A DNA stretch of 58,755 nucleotides from [Collinsella] massiliensis (GTDB lineage Bacteria > Actinomycetota > Coriobacteriia > Coriobacteriales > Coriobacteriaceae): the NCBI GenBank assembly GCA_000333815.1, contig CAPI01000055.1:1-58755 (forward strand), written 5' to 3'. The notes under the pieces are model-generated. The model made no database searches. It had not been told where the DNA came from and saw only the letters and a program-made list of their open reading frames with translations. The translations under genes were made by a program, and so were the position numbers. Positions 17,820 through 27,606 of the stretch are shown here, piece by piece. Numbering within the stretch: position 1 is the stretch's first letter; each line of letters opens with the position of its first letter.

Positions 17820-18836
17820 ATGCTGAAATACGTTCTCAAGCGCATCTTGCTGGCGATCCCGGTTCTGCTGGGCGTCTCCATCATCGTGTTCCTCATCATG
17901 CGCGTGTTCTCCGCTGATCCGGCGCCCGTCGTGCTCGGACAGCATGCTACTGAGCAGGCCATGGAGGCCTGGCGCGAGGCGAACGGGCTGAACGACCCGC
18001 TCATCGTGCAGTATTTCAATTTCCTGGGAGGTGCCCTCACGGGCAACCTGGGGGAGAGCTACTACACCCACACACCCGTCACGCAGGAGCTGCTGTCGCG
18101 CTTCCCGGCGACCATCGAGCTCGCCCTCGTGGCGATCATCATCGCCTCCGTGGTGGGCGTGGCGCTCGGCGTGCTCTCGGCGACGCACAAGAACTCGGTG
18201 ATCGACGGCCTGTCCACGATCATCGCGCTCGTGGGCGTCTCGATGCCCATCTTCTGGCTCGGCGTGCTGCTCATCATCTTCTTCGCGGGCTACCTGCATG
18301 TGCTGCCCAGCTCGGGTCGCATGGACCCGTTGCTCCAGCCGGTGGGCGGTACGGGTTTCTACCTGCTCGACACCCTGCTCATGGGTGACTTCGAGGCGTT
18401 CTCGGATGCCGTGGCGCACATCACCCTGCCGGCGCTCGCGCTCTCCATGTACTCGCTCGCGGTCATCACGCGCATGACCCGCTCGAGCATGCTCGAGACG
18501 CTCGGCGAGGACTACGTGCGCACGGCGCGTGCCAAGGGCCTGAAGAAGCGTCGCGTGGACATCCATCATGCGCTGCGCAACGCGATGCTGCCCGTCACCA
18601 CGGTCATCGGCCTGCAGCTGGGCAGCCTCCTCGGCGGCGCGATGCTCACCGAGACGGTCTTCGCCTGGCCGGGCATCGGCAAGTTCGTGGTCGACAGCAT
18701 CCTGAAGTCCGACTTCCCCGTCGTGCAGGGCGCGGTGCTGCTCATCGGCACGATCTTCATCATCATCAACCTCGTGGTCGACGTGATCTACGCATACCTC
18801 GATCCGCGCATCTCCTATAGCAAGGAAGAGGGGTGA
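17820..18836 (+). CDS. peptide ABC transporter permease, DppB/OppB type
   Basis: Inner-membrane permease of 338 residues with about six membrane segments. MLKYVLKRILLAIPVLLGVS is the typical DppB N-terminus. The EAA loop that contacts the ATPase is at EDYVRTARAKGLKKRRVDIHH, and the C-terminal AWPGIGKFVVDSI motif is characteristic. AAGGAGGGGG precedes the ATG at 17820; an in-frame ATG at 17802 lies upstream of that site and is less likely. It pairs with the next gene to form the translocation pore. Confidence 0.94.
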   Translation: MLKYVLKRILLAIPVLLGVSIIVFLIMRVFSADPAPVVLGQHATEQAMEAWREANGLNDPLIVQYFNFLGGALTGNLGESYYTHTPVTQELLSRFPATIELALVAIIIASVVGVALGVLSATHKNSVIDGLSTIIALVGVSMPIFWLGVLLIIFFAGYLHVLPSSGRMDPLLQPVGGTGFYLLDTLLMGDFEAFSDAVAHITLPALALSMYSLAVITRMTRSSMLETLGEDYVRTARAKGLKKRRVDIHHALRNAMLPVTTVIGLQLGSLLGGAMLTETVFAWPGIGKFVVDSILKSDFPVVQGAVLLIGTIFIIINLVVDVIYAYLDPRISYSKEEG

Positions 18837-18841
18837 TCGAC

Positions 18842-19780
18842 ATGGCAGAGGCAACGCTTCAAGCGAACGAGCCCCAGAAGCAGGCGCAGCCCGATCCCGA
18901 GAGCGCGCCCAAGCAGGCGGAGAAGACCGAATCGCTGTGGAAGGACGTCTGGTACTCGCTGCGCCAGAACATCCCCGCCATGGTGAGCCTTTTCGTCATC
19001 CTGCTGCTCGCCATCGTGGCGATCGTCACCTACTTCTGGCCGCAGGTGCTCCCGTACGACCCGTACGCGCAGGACCTCTCCGCGTCGTTCCAGCCGCCCA
19101 GCGCGGCGCACTGGTTCGGCACGGACCAGCAGGGCCGCGACATCTTCAGCCGCGTGCTCATCGGCAGCCAGATCTCGCTCACCGTCGGCCTGCTCTCCGT
19201 GGCCATCTCGCTCGTGATCGGCGTGGTGCTCGGTGCCGTCGCGGGCTATAAGGGCGGCATCGTCGACACCATCATCATGCGCATCATGGACATGATGCTC
19301 GCCACCCCATCCATCCTGCTCGCCATCGCCTTTATGGCGGCGCTCGGCCGCGGCATCGACAAGGCCATCATCGCCATCGGCTTCGTGTCGATCCCCGAAT
19401 ACGCGCGCATCGTGCGAAGTCAGGTGCTCGCGGTCAAGCAATCGGATTACGTGGCGGCCGCGCGCGTCATCGGCGATTCCGACGCGGTGATCATCTTCAA
19501 GCACGTGCTGCCCAACGTCATGCCGTCCATCATCGTCCGCGCGACGCTCGGCATCTCGAGCGCCATCCTCGACGCGGCCGCCCTCGGCTTCCTCGGCCTG
19601 GGGGTGCAGCCGCCGGCGGCGGAGTGGGGCGACATGCTCGGCCGCGGCCGCAACTACATCTTCGCGGCGCCCTACGCCATGATCTTCCCCGGCCTCGCCA
19701 TCACCATCACCGTGCTCGCGTTCAACCTGCTCGGCGACGGCATCCGCGACGCCTTCGACCCCAAAGCCAGGAAGAGGTGA
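18842..19780 (+). CDS. peptide ABC transporter permease, DppC/OppC type
   Basis: Second permease subunit, 312 residues with about six membrane segments. A hydrophilic Gln/Lys/Pro-rich N-terminal tail (about 1-40) comes before the first membrane helix, longer than in many DppC proteins. Signatures: [20 protein letters not shown] near residue 95, the EAA loop [17 protein letters not shown], and the C-terminal [21 protein letters not shown]. It begins five bases after the upstream stop; a GTG at 18833 is a possible alternative start. A GAAGAGGGG stretch serves as ribosome-binding site. Confidence 0.94.
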   Translation: MAEATLQANEPQKQAQPDPESAPKQAEKTESLWKDVWYSLRQNIPAMVSLFVILLLAIVAIVTYFWPQVLPYDPYAQDLSASFQPPSAAHWFGTDQQGRDIFSRVLIGSQISLTVGLLSVAISLVIGVVLGAVAGYKGGIVDTIIMRIMDMMLATPSILLAIAFMAALGRGIDKAIIAIGFVSIPEYARIVRSQVLAVKQSDYVAAARVIGDSDAVIIFKHVLPNVMPSIIVRATLGISSAILDAAALGFLGLGVQPPAAEWGDMLGRGRNYIFAAPYAMIFPGLAITITVLAFNLLGDGIRDAFDPKARKR

Positions 19781-19785
19781 TACCT

Positions 19786-20910
<1,125 letters not shown>

Positions 20911-20913
20911 CAC

Positions 20914-22008
20914 ATGGCTATCGATAAGACGGATACCCTCATCGAGGTGCAGCACCTCACGAAGAGCTTCGTCGCCGGGTCGAGCTTCTTCGGCAAGCCG
21001 ACGTCCTTCGTGCGCGCGGTCGACGACGTGAGCTTCTCGATCCGCCGCGGCGAGGCGTTCGGCCTCGTGGGCGAGTCCGGCTGCGGCAAGACCACGATCG
21101 GCAAGATGATCGTGGGCCTGCTCAAGCCCACGAGCGGCAAGATCCTGTTCGAGGGCGAGGACATCACCGCCCTGAACCAGCGCGACCGCCGCAAGCTCTG
21201 CAGCGACATCCAGCTCATCTTCCAGGACCCCTACGCGAGCCTGAACCCGCGCATGACCGTCGGGCAGATCGTCGCCGAGCCCATGATCGTGAACAACATC
21301 CTGCCGAAGGACAAGATTGACGACCGCGTCGACGAGCTGCTCGAGCGCGTGGGTCTCGCCTCGTACATGAAGAACCGCTACCCGCATGAGTTCTCCGGCG
21401 GCCAGCGCCAGCGCGTGGGCATCGCTCGTGCGCTCGCGGTGAACCCGAAGCTCATCGTCTGCGACGAGCCGGTCTCGGCGCTCGACGTGTCCATCCAGGC
21501 GCAGGTGCTCAACCTGCTCGACGATCTGAAGGAGCAGTTCGGCCTCACGTATCTGTTCATCGCGCACGGCCTGAACGTGGTCAAGCACATCTCCGACCGC
21601 GTGGGCGTGATGTACCTCGGCCGCCTCATGGAGGTCGCGCCGAAGAACTCCCTGTACCACGAGCCGCTGTGCCCGTACACGCAGGCCCTGCTTTCGGCGA
21701 TCCCGAGCCCGGATCCCAAGCTGCAGCGCAAGCGCATCATCCTCGAGGGCGACGTTCCGAGCCCCATCGACCCGCCGGCGGGCTGCCGCTTCGCGAGCCG
21801 CTGCTTCGCGAAGGTCGCCGCCTGCGACGTGGCCGCGCCCAACCAGCGCGAGGTGCTGCCCGATCACATGTGCGCGTGCCACCGCTACGACAACGTGCTG
21901 CCCGAGCGGGCGCACGAGGTCGCGCGCGAGATCCAGTACGACGCCGCCCGCCCGAGCTATGGCCGGGGGAGCGACCTGGTGAACGCGGATCCCGTGGTGA
22001 CGCCGTAA
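20914..22008 (+). CDS. peptide ABC transporter ATP-binding protein, DppF/OppF type
   Basis: Second ATPase of the transporter, 364 residues. Walker A is GESGCGKT, the Q-loop [12 protein letters not shown], the signature SGGQRQR, Walker [13 protein letters not shown], and the H-loop segment is [12 protein letters not shown], where Gly replaces the usual Asp after His. A C-terminal Cys group ([15 protein letters not shown]) matches the OppD/F family. It starts three bases after the preceding stop. With the DppD-type partner it forms the heterodimeric motor. Last gene of the operon, followed by a terminator. Confidence 0.94.
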   Translation: MAIDKTDTLIEVQHLTKSFVAGSSFFGKPTSFVRAVDDVSFSIRRGEAFGLVGESGCGKTTIGKMIVGLLKPTSGKILFEGEDITALNQRDRRKLCSDIQLIFQDPYASLNPRMTVGQIVAEPMIVNNILPKDKIDDRVDELLERVGLASYMKNRYPHEFSGGQRQRVGIARALAVNPKLIVCDEPVSALDVSIQAQVLNLLDDLKEQFGLTYLFIAHGLNVVKHISDRVGVMYLGRLMEVAPKNSLYHEPLCPYTQALLSAIPSPDPKLQRKRIILEGDVPSPIDPPAGCRFASRCFAKVAACDVAAPNQREVLPDHMCACHRYDNVLPERAHEVAREIQYDAARPSYGRGSDLVNADPVVTP

Positions 22009-22043
22009 GGCGCAGGCGTTACAGCTGAGCGTTGTATACGAGA

Positions 22044-22078
22044 AAGGGCGAGCTCCCGAGGGGGCTCGCCCTTGTTGT
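22044..22078 (+). terminator. terminator of the peptide transporter operon
   Basis: Perfect 10-bp stem AAGGGCGAGC / GCTCGCCCTT, then GTTGTGT. It ends just before the repeat unit that adjoins ssrA. Confidence 0.8.
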
Positions 22079-22079
22079 G

Positions 22080-22280
22080 TGGTGGAGCCGCGGAGAATCC
22101 GCGTATTCGCTGCGCGAATACGCATCCGCTGCGGCGGCTTGCGCCGCCTTGCGCGCTGCGCTGGCAAAGACGCTCGCGCGCTTTGCACAGCTTCGCGCCC
22201 CGCACGGAGTTCGATTCTCCGCGCCGCAAAACGACATGCGGGCGATGGCAGAAAACGCCATCGCCCGCATGGGATATGGT
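22080..22280. repeat. structured 200-bp unit bounded by copies of the tmRNA 3' end
   Basis: A 20-base sequence (TGGTGGAGCCGCGGAGAATC, the complement of the tmRNA 3' end including CCA) occurs at 22080-22099 and again exactly 200 bases on at 22280-22299 inside ssrA. Between them lie a perfect hairpin at 22101-22123 (GCGTATTCGC/GCGAATACGC), further GC-rich inverted repeats, and at 22205-22223 an exact 19-base inverted copy of the tmRNA T-arm (22289-22307). It could be the trace of an integration event at ssrA or a tRNA-associated repeat element. No protein is encoded. Confidence 0.6.
22227..22271 (-). terminator. terminator of ssrA
   Basis: Perfect 15-bp stem CATGCGGGCGATGGC / GCCATCGCCCGCATG with a 7-base loop. 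On the minus strand it is followed by TCGTTTTG. It starts 9 bases beyond the tmRNA CCA end. Confidence 0.85.
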
Positions 22281-22646
22281 GGTGGAGCCGCGGAGAATCG
22301 AACTCCGGTCCACGGTAGCCTCCTGATCGGCATCTCCAGGCTCAGTCGCTGGTTTGGTCTCGGGCGCTGTGCGCGCAGCGACACGCTCGCAGCGCCCCAA
22401 TCGGTTCGGTCTTAGCCCGCGCCATACCGATCACGTGCGCGGGAGCATTCCCCTAGCATGACACCGCACCCGGAGCGGGGAACATCCGGGATTGGCGTGT
22501 CGCTATAAATTAAGCGGCAAGAGCCAGCTGAGGCTCGTAAGAAGAATTCTTGTCAATTCAATTTGACGGTACCCCTGATTAACGTGGCGAGGAGACCACG
22601 GCCTGCTTCCTCTCTCAAAGCTATCGTGTCGAAACCAGTCGGCCCC
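22280..22646 (-). ncRNA. ssrA: transfer-messenger RNA (tmRNA)
   Basis: Rescues ribosomes stalled on broken messages and tags the peptide for proteolysis. Read on the minus strand, the 5' end GGGGCCGACTGG pairs with the 3' end CGCGGCTCC-ACCA to form the tRNA-like acceptor stem; GTTCGATTC is the T-loop. The tag frame ends ALAA followed by TAA at 22512-22510. A consistent tag is DKNSSYEPQLALAA, coded by 22554-22513; the exact resume codon is my inference, since only the C-terminal LALAA end is certain. Length 367 bases is normal. CCA is encoded. Confidence 0.93.
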
Positions 22647-22672
22647 GAAAGGGGGTCTGGGTCGGCAGGGTG

Positions 22673-22701
22673 CATCTCATCCGCCGAACTCGACCTGTCA
22701 A
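22673..22701 (-). promoter_or_regulatory. candidate ssrA promoter
   Basis: On the minus strand a perfect TTGACA (22701-22696) is followed after 17 bases by GAGATG (22678-22673), a poor -10, about 27 bases before the mature tmRNA 5' end. The -35 is convincing, the -10 weak. Confidence 0.45.
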
Positions 22702-22775
22702 AGAACGGTGCCCGAAGGCGATACTCCAGCATAGCACGGCATGAACCGCTGCTCAAGCGCACGGCGTAGGCTTCC

Positions 22776-22875
22776 GTGATAAAAAGGTGTCAGTCACCTT
22801 TTTATCACCACGAAGATACCTCGCGCGCGTATGCGTGACTGGGTGATAAAAAAGTGACTGACACCTTTTTATCAC
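22776..22875. repeat. pair of inverted hairpin repeats (GTGATAAAAAGGTG family)
   Basis: Two 33-base hairpins at 22776-22808 and 22843-22875. The first is a perfect 14-bp palindromic stem (GTGATAAAAAGGTG / CACCTTTTTATCAC, loop TCAGT). The second equals its reverse complement at 32 of 33 positions (loop ACTGA). A related single copy lies at 46391-46422. They resemble REP-like extragenic palindromes. They lie between ssrA and the patatin gene, in a region with no other gene. Confidence 0.75.
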
Positions 22876-22975
22876 GGCGGGACACGGGCGCAACGAACCG
22901 CTCGCCGTGGGTAGAATGAGCCGAAAAGCGCCCGGCCGCAAGGACGGTCGGGATATGGCGTGGAAGGGGATACGC

Positions 22976-23887
22976 ATGCGGGATGCATGGAGCGGAACGG
23001 CGGGCACGGAAGGCGCCAAGCGCGCGGAGAACGTGGGGCGTCCCGCCCTCATCCTCGAGGGCGGCAGCTTCCGCTCGGAATTCACGGCGGGCGTGCTCGA
23101 CGTCATGCTCGAGCGCGGCATCGAGGTGCCCGCGTGCTTCGGGGTCTCGGCGGGCGTACTCTGTGCCCTCAGCTTCAAATCGCGCCAGATCGGTCGCGCG
23201 AACCGCGTGAACCTCGCCTTCTGCGACGACCCGCGCTACATCTCCACGCGCTCGCTCGCCACGACGGGCAGCATGATCGGCTACGATTTCATGCTCAACG
23301 AGGTACAGGATCGCATCGACCCCTTCGACACGCGGGCGTTCAACGAGAACCCCATGCGCCTCATCGCCACGGTGACCAACATGACGTTCGGCACGGCGGA
23401 ATACCTCGAGGTGCGCGACGCTTCGCTCGATATCGACATCGTGCGCGCGTCGACGTCGCTGCCCCTCGTGACGCAGCCGGTCGAGATCGCGGGCAGCAAG
23501 TACGTCGACGGCGGCGTGGCCGATTCCGTGCCCATCGAGCACGTGCTGGGCGACGAGGGCTTCGACCGGGCGCTCGTGGTGCTCACGCAGGACCGCTCCT
23601 ACAAGAAGGAGCCGTACCCGCCCGAGTTCATGGCCGCGGCGCGTGCGCGCTACACCGCCTACCCGTACCTGCTCGACGCCCTCGAGACGCGGCACGACCG
23701 CTACAACGCGCAGCGCGAGCGCATCTGGGAAGCCGAGCGCGCGGGCAAGGCGCTCGTCATCGCGCCGCCCCGTCCGGTGGAGGTGGGGCATGTCGAGCGC
23801 AGCGCCCCGAAGCTCCTCGAGCTCTACATCGAGGGCAGGCAGGAGGCCGAGCGGCACCTCGACGAGATCGCCGCGTTCCTCGGATAG
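22976..23887 (+). CDS. patatin-like phospholipase family protein
   Basis: Acyl hydrolase with a Ser-Asp dyad, 303 residues from the ATG at 22976, which has GGAAGGGG upstream; in-frame starts at 22907, 22916 and 22955 are possible but less well supported. ALILEGGSFRSEFTAGVLD holds the glycine-rich oxyanion loop, Ser58 is in FGVSAG (GxSxG), and Asp178 in DGGVADS (DG-A/G motif). It has no signal peptide and is likely cytoplasmic or membrane-associated, similar in layout to the small bacterial RssA/YjjU-like patatins. Substrate unknown. The preceding 329 bases hold only hairpin repeats and the ssrA promoter. Confidence 0.9.
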   Translation: MRDAWSGTAGTEGAKRAENVGRPALILEGGSFRSEFTAGVLDVMLERGIEVPACFGVSAGVLCALSFKSRQIGRANRVNLAFCDDPRYISTRSLATTGSMIGYDFMLNEVQDRIDPFDTRAFNENPMRLIATVTNMTFGTAEYLEVRDASLDIDIVRASTSLPLVTQPVEIAGSKYVDGGVADSVPIEHVLGDEGFDRALVVLTQDRSYKKEPYPPEFMAAARARYTAYPYLLDALETRHDRYNAQRERIWEAERAGKALVIAPPRPVEVGHVERSAPKLLELYIEGRQEAERHLDEIAAFLG

Positions 23888-23954
23888 CCCCATGCGCACC
23901 CGATGTGCTCGATGTAACCATTCTGCAAAAAACTGAATGAACGAGCACTGAAAA

Positions 23955-23983
23955 TTCGATTCGGCGTGTAGCTGTGCTACCCT
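23955..23983 (+). promoter_or_regulatory. candidate promoter of the arginine operon
   Basis: TTCGAT, 17-base spacer, TACCCT, with TGTGC just before the -10 as an extended element; about 80 bases before argC. The 30 bases upstream are AT-rich (around CTGCAAAAAACTGAATGA and CTGAAAATTCGATTC) and could hold ArgR-type sites, but no clear ARG-box palindrome is seen. Confidence 0.4.
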
Positions 23984-24062
23984 TGCAGGGCAATGCGAGC
24001 GGCGCGCCGGCGGTAGCTTCCGGGCGCGCCGCCGAAGAGAACCACGTGAGGGGACGAGGCAC

Positions 24063-25130
24063 ATGGCGTATGCAGCGGGAGTTGTCGGGGCGGCGGGGTA
24101 CGCGGGCGTCGAGCTCGTGCGCCTGCTTTTGGCGCATCCGGATTTCGAGCTGCGCGCCATCACGTCGAACACGGATGCGGGGCAGGTGCTCGCGAGCGTC
24201 TACCCGGCCTTCGCGGGCGTGAGTGACCTCGTGTTCACGACCCATGACGACCCGGCGCTCGCCGAGTGCGACGTCGTGTTCCTGGCGGTGCCGCATACCG
24301 CCGCGCTCGCCGTCGCGCCGCAGCTGCTCGCCTCCGGCGTCACGGTCGTGGACCTCTCGGCCGATTACCGCCTGGACGACCCGGCGGTCTACGAGCGCTG
24401 GTACGGCGTCGCGCACACCTCGCCCGAGCTTATCGCCGAGCGCGCCTTCGGCCTGCCGGAGCTCTTCGCCGATGACCTCGCCCGCCTGGCCGAGCGCCAT
24501 GCTGCGGGAGATGCCGTGCTCGTCGCCTGTGCGGGCTGCTTCCCCACGGCGACCTCGCTCGCCGCGGCGCCCGCGATGCGCCTGGGCTGGGTCGCGGCCG
24601 AGGGACCCGTGGTCGTGGACGCCATCTCGGGCGTCACGGGCGCCGGCAAGACGCCCTCCGCGCGGACGCATTTCTGCAGCGCCGACGAGAACCTCGAGGC
24701 ATACAACGTGTGCCGCCACCGCCACACGCCCGAGATCGAGCAGATCCTGGGTGCCTCCGGCCGCGTGGTGTTCACGCCGCACCTCGCTCCGCTGCGCCGC
24801 GGCCTGCTCTCGACGGTGACCCTGCCGCTTGCCCCGGGCGCGCGCGGCCTCACGGCCGAGGACGCGGTGGCGTGCTATCGCGATGCGTACGCCGGCCGCT
24901 CGTTCGTTCGTGTGCTCGACGCCGGGCAGACGCCGAAGACCGCGTCCGTCGTCGGCAGCAACACCTGCCAGATCGGCCTCGCCGTGAACGCGGAGGCGGG
25001 CGCGCTCATCGCGATCGGCGCCATCGACAACCTGTGCAAGGGCGCTGCCGGCCAGGCGGTGCAATGCGCGAACATCGTGTTCGGCCTCGATGAGCGACGA
25101 GGCCTGCCCCAGGTCGCGTTGCCCATCTAG
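24063..25130 (+). CDS. argC: N-acetyl-gamma-glutamyl-phosphate reductase
   Basis: NADPH-dependent third step of arginine synthesis: reduces N-acetylglutamyl phosphate to the semialdehyde. 355 residues, full length. AGVVGAAGYAGVELVRLLLAHP is the Rossmann nucleotide-binding start; the catalytic Cys159 lies in ACAGCFPTAT; SGVTGAGKTPS and FTPHLAPLRRGLLSTV are typical later motifs, and the C-terminal IGAIDNLCKGAAGQAVQ is diagnostic. First gene of argC-argJ-argB-argD. A GAGGGGACGAGGC stretch precedes the ATG. Confidence 0.96.
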   Translation: MAYAAGVVGAAGYAGVELVRLLLAHPDFELRAITSNTDAGQVLASVYPAFAGVSDLVFTTHDDPALAECDVVFLAVPHTAALAVAPQLLASGVTVVDLSADYRLDDPAVYERWYGVAHTSPELIAERAFGLPELFADDLARLAERHAAGDAVLVACAGCFPTATSLAAAPAMRLGWVAAEGPVVVDAISGVTGAGKTPSARTHFCSADENLEAYNVCRHRHTPEIEQILGASGRVVFTPHLAPLRRGLLSTVTLPLAPGARGLTAEDAVACYRDAYAGRSFVRVLDAGQTPKTASVVGSNTCQIGLAVNAEAGALIAIGAIDNLCKGAAGQAVQCANIVFGLDERRGLPQVALPI

Positions 25131-25234
25131 TCACGCAACCTGGCTTCCGCGATCGGGCGCGTCGGACGTCTTGCCTGCGTCCGGCGCGCCTTCGCATCAC
25201 ACGATTCACCCCTACGGATTGGAAGATGACCGAT

Positions 25235-26500
25235 ATGGATTACGAGGCATTCGACGAGCAGCTCCGTGCCGTCCCGAACGGCGGCGTGACGAGCGCGGCC
25301 GGCTTCAGCGCTTCCGGCGTGCATGCCGGTTTCCGCAAGAACCCCGAGCGCAGCGACCTTGCGCTGCTGGTGGCCGATGAGCCGTGCCCTGCGGCCGGCA
25401 CGTTCACCCAGAACCGCTTCTGCGCCGCGCCCGTCACGGTGTCGCGCGAGCACCTGGGCGGCGCGGGCGCGGGCATGGTGCGCGCCGTGGTGGTGAACTC
25501 CGGCAACGCGAACGCGGCCACCGGCGAGCCCGGCCTCGCGGCGGCGCGGGAGACCTGCGAGATTGCATCCCAGCTGCTGGGCTGCGAGGCGGAGCAGGTG
25601 CTCGTGGCGTCGACGGGGGTTATCGGCGTGCCGCTGGGCACCGCGTGCTTCGAGACGGGCCTGCCCCTCGCGATCGACGCCCTGTCCCGCAGCGGCGGGG
25701 CGGCAGCGGCACGCGCGATCATGACCACCGACACGCACCCCAAGGAGTACGCCGTGACCTACGAGTCGCGCGACCTCGAGTACGTGGGCTGCACGTTCAC
25801 GGTGGGCGGCTGCGTGAAGGGCTCGGGCATGATCATGCCGAACATGGCCACGATGATCGCTCTCATCACCACCGATGCCCCCGTAGCTCCCGAGGCGCTG
25901 CACGCGCTGCTCTCGGATGCCGTGGCGCGGACGTTCAACAAGGTGACGGTCGACTCCGACACGTCGACGAACGATACCTGCATCGTGCTCGCCTCGGGTG
26001 CGGCGGCGCGCGGCGCGGCGCCCATCGTCCCGGGCAGCGAGGCGTACGAGGAGCTCGGGTACGCGCTCTTCGTGGTGTGCGAGTCGCTCGCGCGTGCCAT
26101 CGCCGCGGACGGCGAGGGATCATCGAAGCTCGTGACCGTGAACGTGGGCGGGGCGGCGACGCCGGAGGACGCGGACGCCTGCGCCCGCGCCGTGGCGAAC
26201 TCGCCGCTCGTGAAGACCGCCATCGCGGGGCGCGACTGCAACTGGGGCCGCATCGCCGCCGCGCTCGGGAAGTGCGGCGTGCCGTTCGACCAGCGCAAAG
26301 TCGACATCGACATCATGGGGCTGCCCGTGTGCCGCGCCGGCCTCACGGTGCCCTTCGACGAGGACGAGGCGCTCCGCCGCTTCGAGGCGCCCGAGATCGT
26401 CATCTCGGTCAATCTGGGCGCCGGCGCGTGCTCCACGACGGTCTGGACGTGCGACCTCACGCACGAGTACATCTCGATCAACGCGGATTACCGTTCGTAG
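25235..26500 (+). CDS. argJ: bifunctional glutamate N-acetyltransferase/ornithine acetyltransferase
   Basis: Transfers acetyl from N-acetylornithine to glutamate, recycling the acetyl group in arginine synthesis; the bifunctional form also uses acetyl-CoA. About 421 residues from the ATG at 25235, which has GGAAG nine bases upstream; an ATG at 25226 directly abuts that site and is less likely. The self-cleavage region SGMIMPNMATMIALITTDA is present, with processing expected before the Thr in NMAT. The C-terminal NRCNWG-like motif appears as GRDCNWGRIAAALG, and SINADYRS ends the protein. There are no argE or argA genes nearby, consistent with the cyclic pathway. Confidence 0.94.
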   Translation: MDYEAFDEQLRAVPNGGVTSAAGFSASGVHAGFRKNPERSDLALLVADEPCPAAGTFTQNRFCAAPVTVSREHLGGAGAGMVRAVVVNSGNANAATGEPGLAAARETCEIASQLLGCEAEQVLVASTGVIGVPLGTACFETGLPLAIDALSRSGGAAAARAIMTTDTHPKEYAVTYESRDLEYVGCTFTVGGCVKGSGMIMPNMATMIALITTDAPVAPEALHALLSDAVARTFNKVTVDSDTSTNDTCIVLASGAAARGAAPIVPGSEAYEELGYALFVVCESLARAIAADGEGSSKLVTVNVGGAATPEDADACARAVANSPLVKTAIAGRDCNWGRIAAALGKCGVPFDQRKVDIDIMGLPVCRAGLTVPFDEDEALRRFEAPEIVISVNLGAGACSTTVWTCDLTHEYISINADYRS

Positions 26501-26590
26501 CGCGCGATCGGCGCAGCCGCCCCGCGCACTCCGCTGCCGGGCGGCGCCTGCCACGCGTTCTGCCTGTTTGCGACCTTTGGGAGGAATGAG

Positions 26591-27550
26591 ATGAAGTACG
26601 CGCGCGACCTCGCGCCCGCGCTCACGAACGAGCAGTTGGGCGAGCAGCTTTACGAGACGTTGCCGTGGGTCAAGAGCATCACCGGCAAGACCGTCGTCAT
26701 CAAGTACGGCGGCGCGGCCATGGTCGATGCGGACCTGCGCGAGAAGGTCATGGGGGACATCCTGCTGCTCAAGATCATCGGCGCCCGCGTGGTGATCGTG
26801 CACGGCGGCGGCGCGGCCATCAACGAGGCGCTCGGTCACTATGACCTGCCGGTCGAGTTTAAGGGCGGCCAGCGCGTGACGACGCCCGAGGCCATGGAGA
26901 TCGTGCGCGAGGTGCTCGTGGGCAAGGTGAACCAGGAGCTCGTCGCCGCGCTCAACAAGCACGGGGCCGTGGCGGTGGGCGTCTCGGGCAGCGACGGCGG
27001 CACGATCCTGGCCGAGCAGCTCGACCCGGAGCTCGGGCGCGTGGGCAAGGTGTGCCAGGTGAACACCGACTACCTCGAGACGCTCCTCGAAAACGACTAC
27101 ATCCCCGTGGTCGCGACGGTCGCGCAGGGCACCGATGGCGGGTTCTTCAACATCAACGCGGACCTTGCCGCCGGGCACATCGCCGCCGCCATCCACGCCC
27201 ACAAGGCGATCTTCCTCACGGACGTCGACGGGCTGTACGCGGATTTCGCGGACAAGACCTCGCTCATCTCGAACCTCACGCTCGACGAGACCGAGGGGCT
27301 GCTGCGCGCGGGGGAGGTCTCGAAGGGGATGATCCCCAAGCTCGAGGCGTGCGTGACGGCGCTTAAGGGCGGCGTGTACCGCGCGCACATCATCAACGGG
27401 ACGACGCCGCATTCGCTGCTCGTGGAGCTCTTCACCTCGACGGGCGTGGGCACCGTGATGCACTCGACGCTCGAATCCTACGAGTTCGACCAGCATCCGC
27501 ATCCGGTGGGCGCGTTCGCCTCGCGCCTGGTGGAGACCGAGGAGTGGTAG
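26591..27550 (+). CDS. argB: acetylglutamate kinase
   Basis: Phosphorylates N-acetylglutamate, second step of arginine synthesis. 319 residues, slightly longer than the usual about 300. VIKYGGAAMVD and VIVHGGGAAINEAL are the Gly-rich nucleotide and substrate loops; GQRVTTPEAMEIVREVL, NINADLAAGHIAAAI, LTDVDGLYAD and KGMIPKLEACVTALKGGV are family hallmarks. An N-terminal helix (residues 1-25, LAPALTNEQLGEQLYETLPW) resembles the extension found in arginine-inhibited kinases, so feedback inhibition is likely. GGGAGG precedes the ATG. Confidence 0.96.
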   Translation: MKYARDLAPALTNEQLGEQLYETLPWVKSITGKTVVIKYGGAAMVDADLREKVMGDILLLKIIGARVVIVHGGGAAINEALGHYDLPVEFKGGQRVTTPEAMEIVREVLVGKVNQELVAALNKHGAVAVGVSGSDGGTILAEQLDPELGRVGKVCQVNTDYLETLLENDYIPVVATVAQGTDGGFFNINADLAAGHIAAAIHAHKAIFLTDVDGLYADFADKTSLISNLTLDETEGLLRAGEVSKGMIPKLEACVTALKGGVYRAHIINGTTPHSLLVELFTSTGVGTVMHSTLESYEFDQHPHPVGAFASRLVETEEW

Positions 27551-27606
27551 CCGGGCGGGATTCGAGATGGCCGTTTCGCAGGGAGACGATAGGGTAGGGG
27601 GACGAG

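Noticed and set aside
22032-22415. Several frames across the ssrA locus
   Set aside because: They translate tmRNA and its repeat unit in various registers; the conserved RNA structure explains the sequence.
22280-22646. Integrated mobile element at ssrA or tRNA-Pro
   Set aside because: No integrase, excisionase, relaxase or intact transposase gene occurs in the window; only traces of repeats are present, so a mobile element is not called.
22776-22808. The hairpin as a rho-independent terminator
   Set aside because: The T-run is inside the stem rather than after it, the element is symmetrical, and copies occur in other intergenic positions, so a repeat element explains it better.
23924-23970. 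ARG box upstream of argC
   Set aside because: The stretch is AT-rich and has TGAAT-like halves, but no palindrome close to the known consensus, so it is mentioned only as a possibility.
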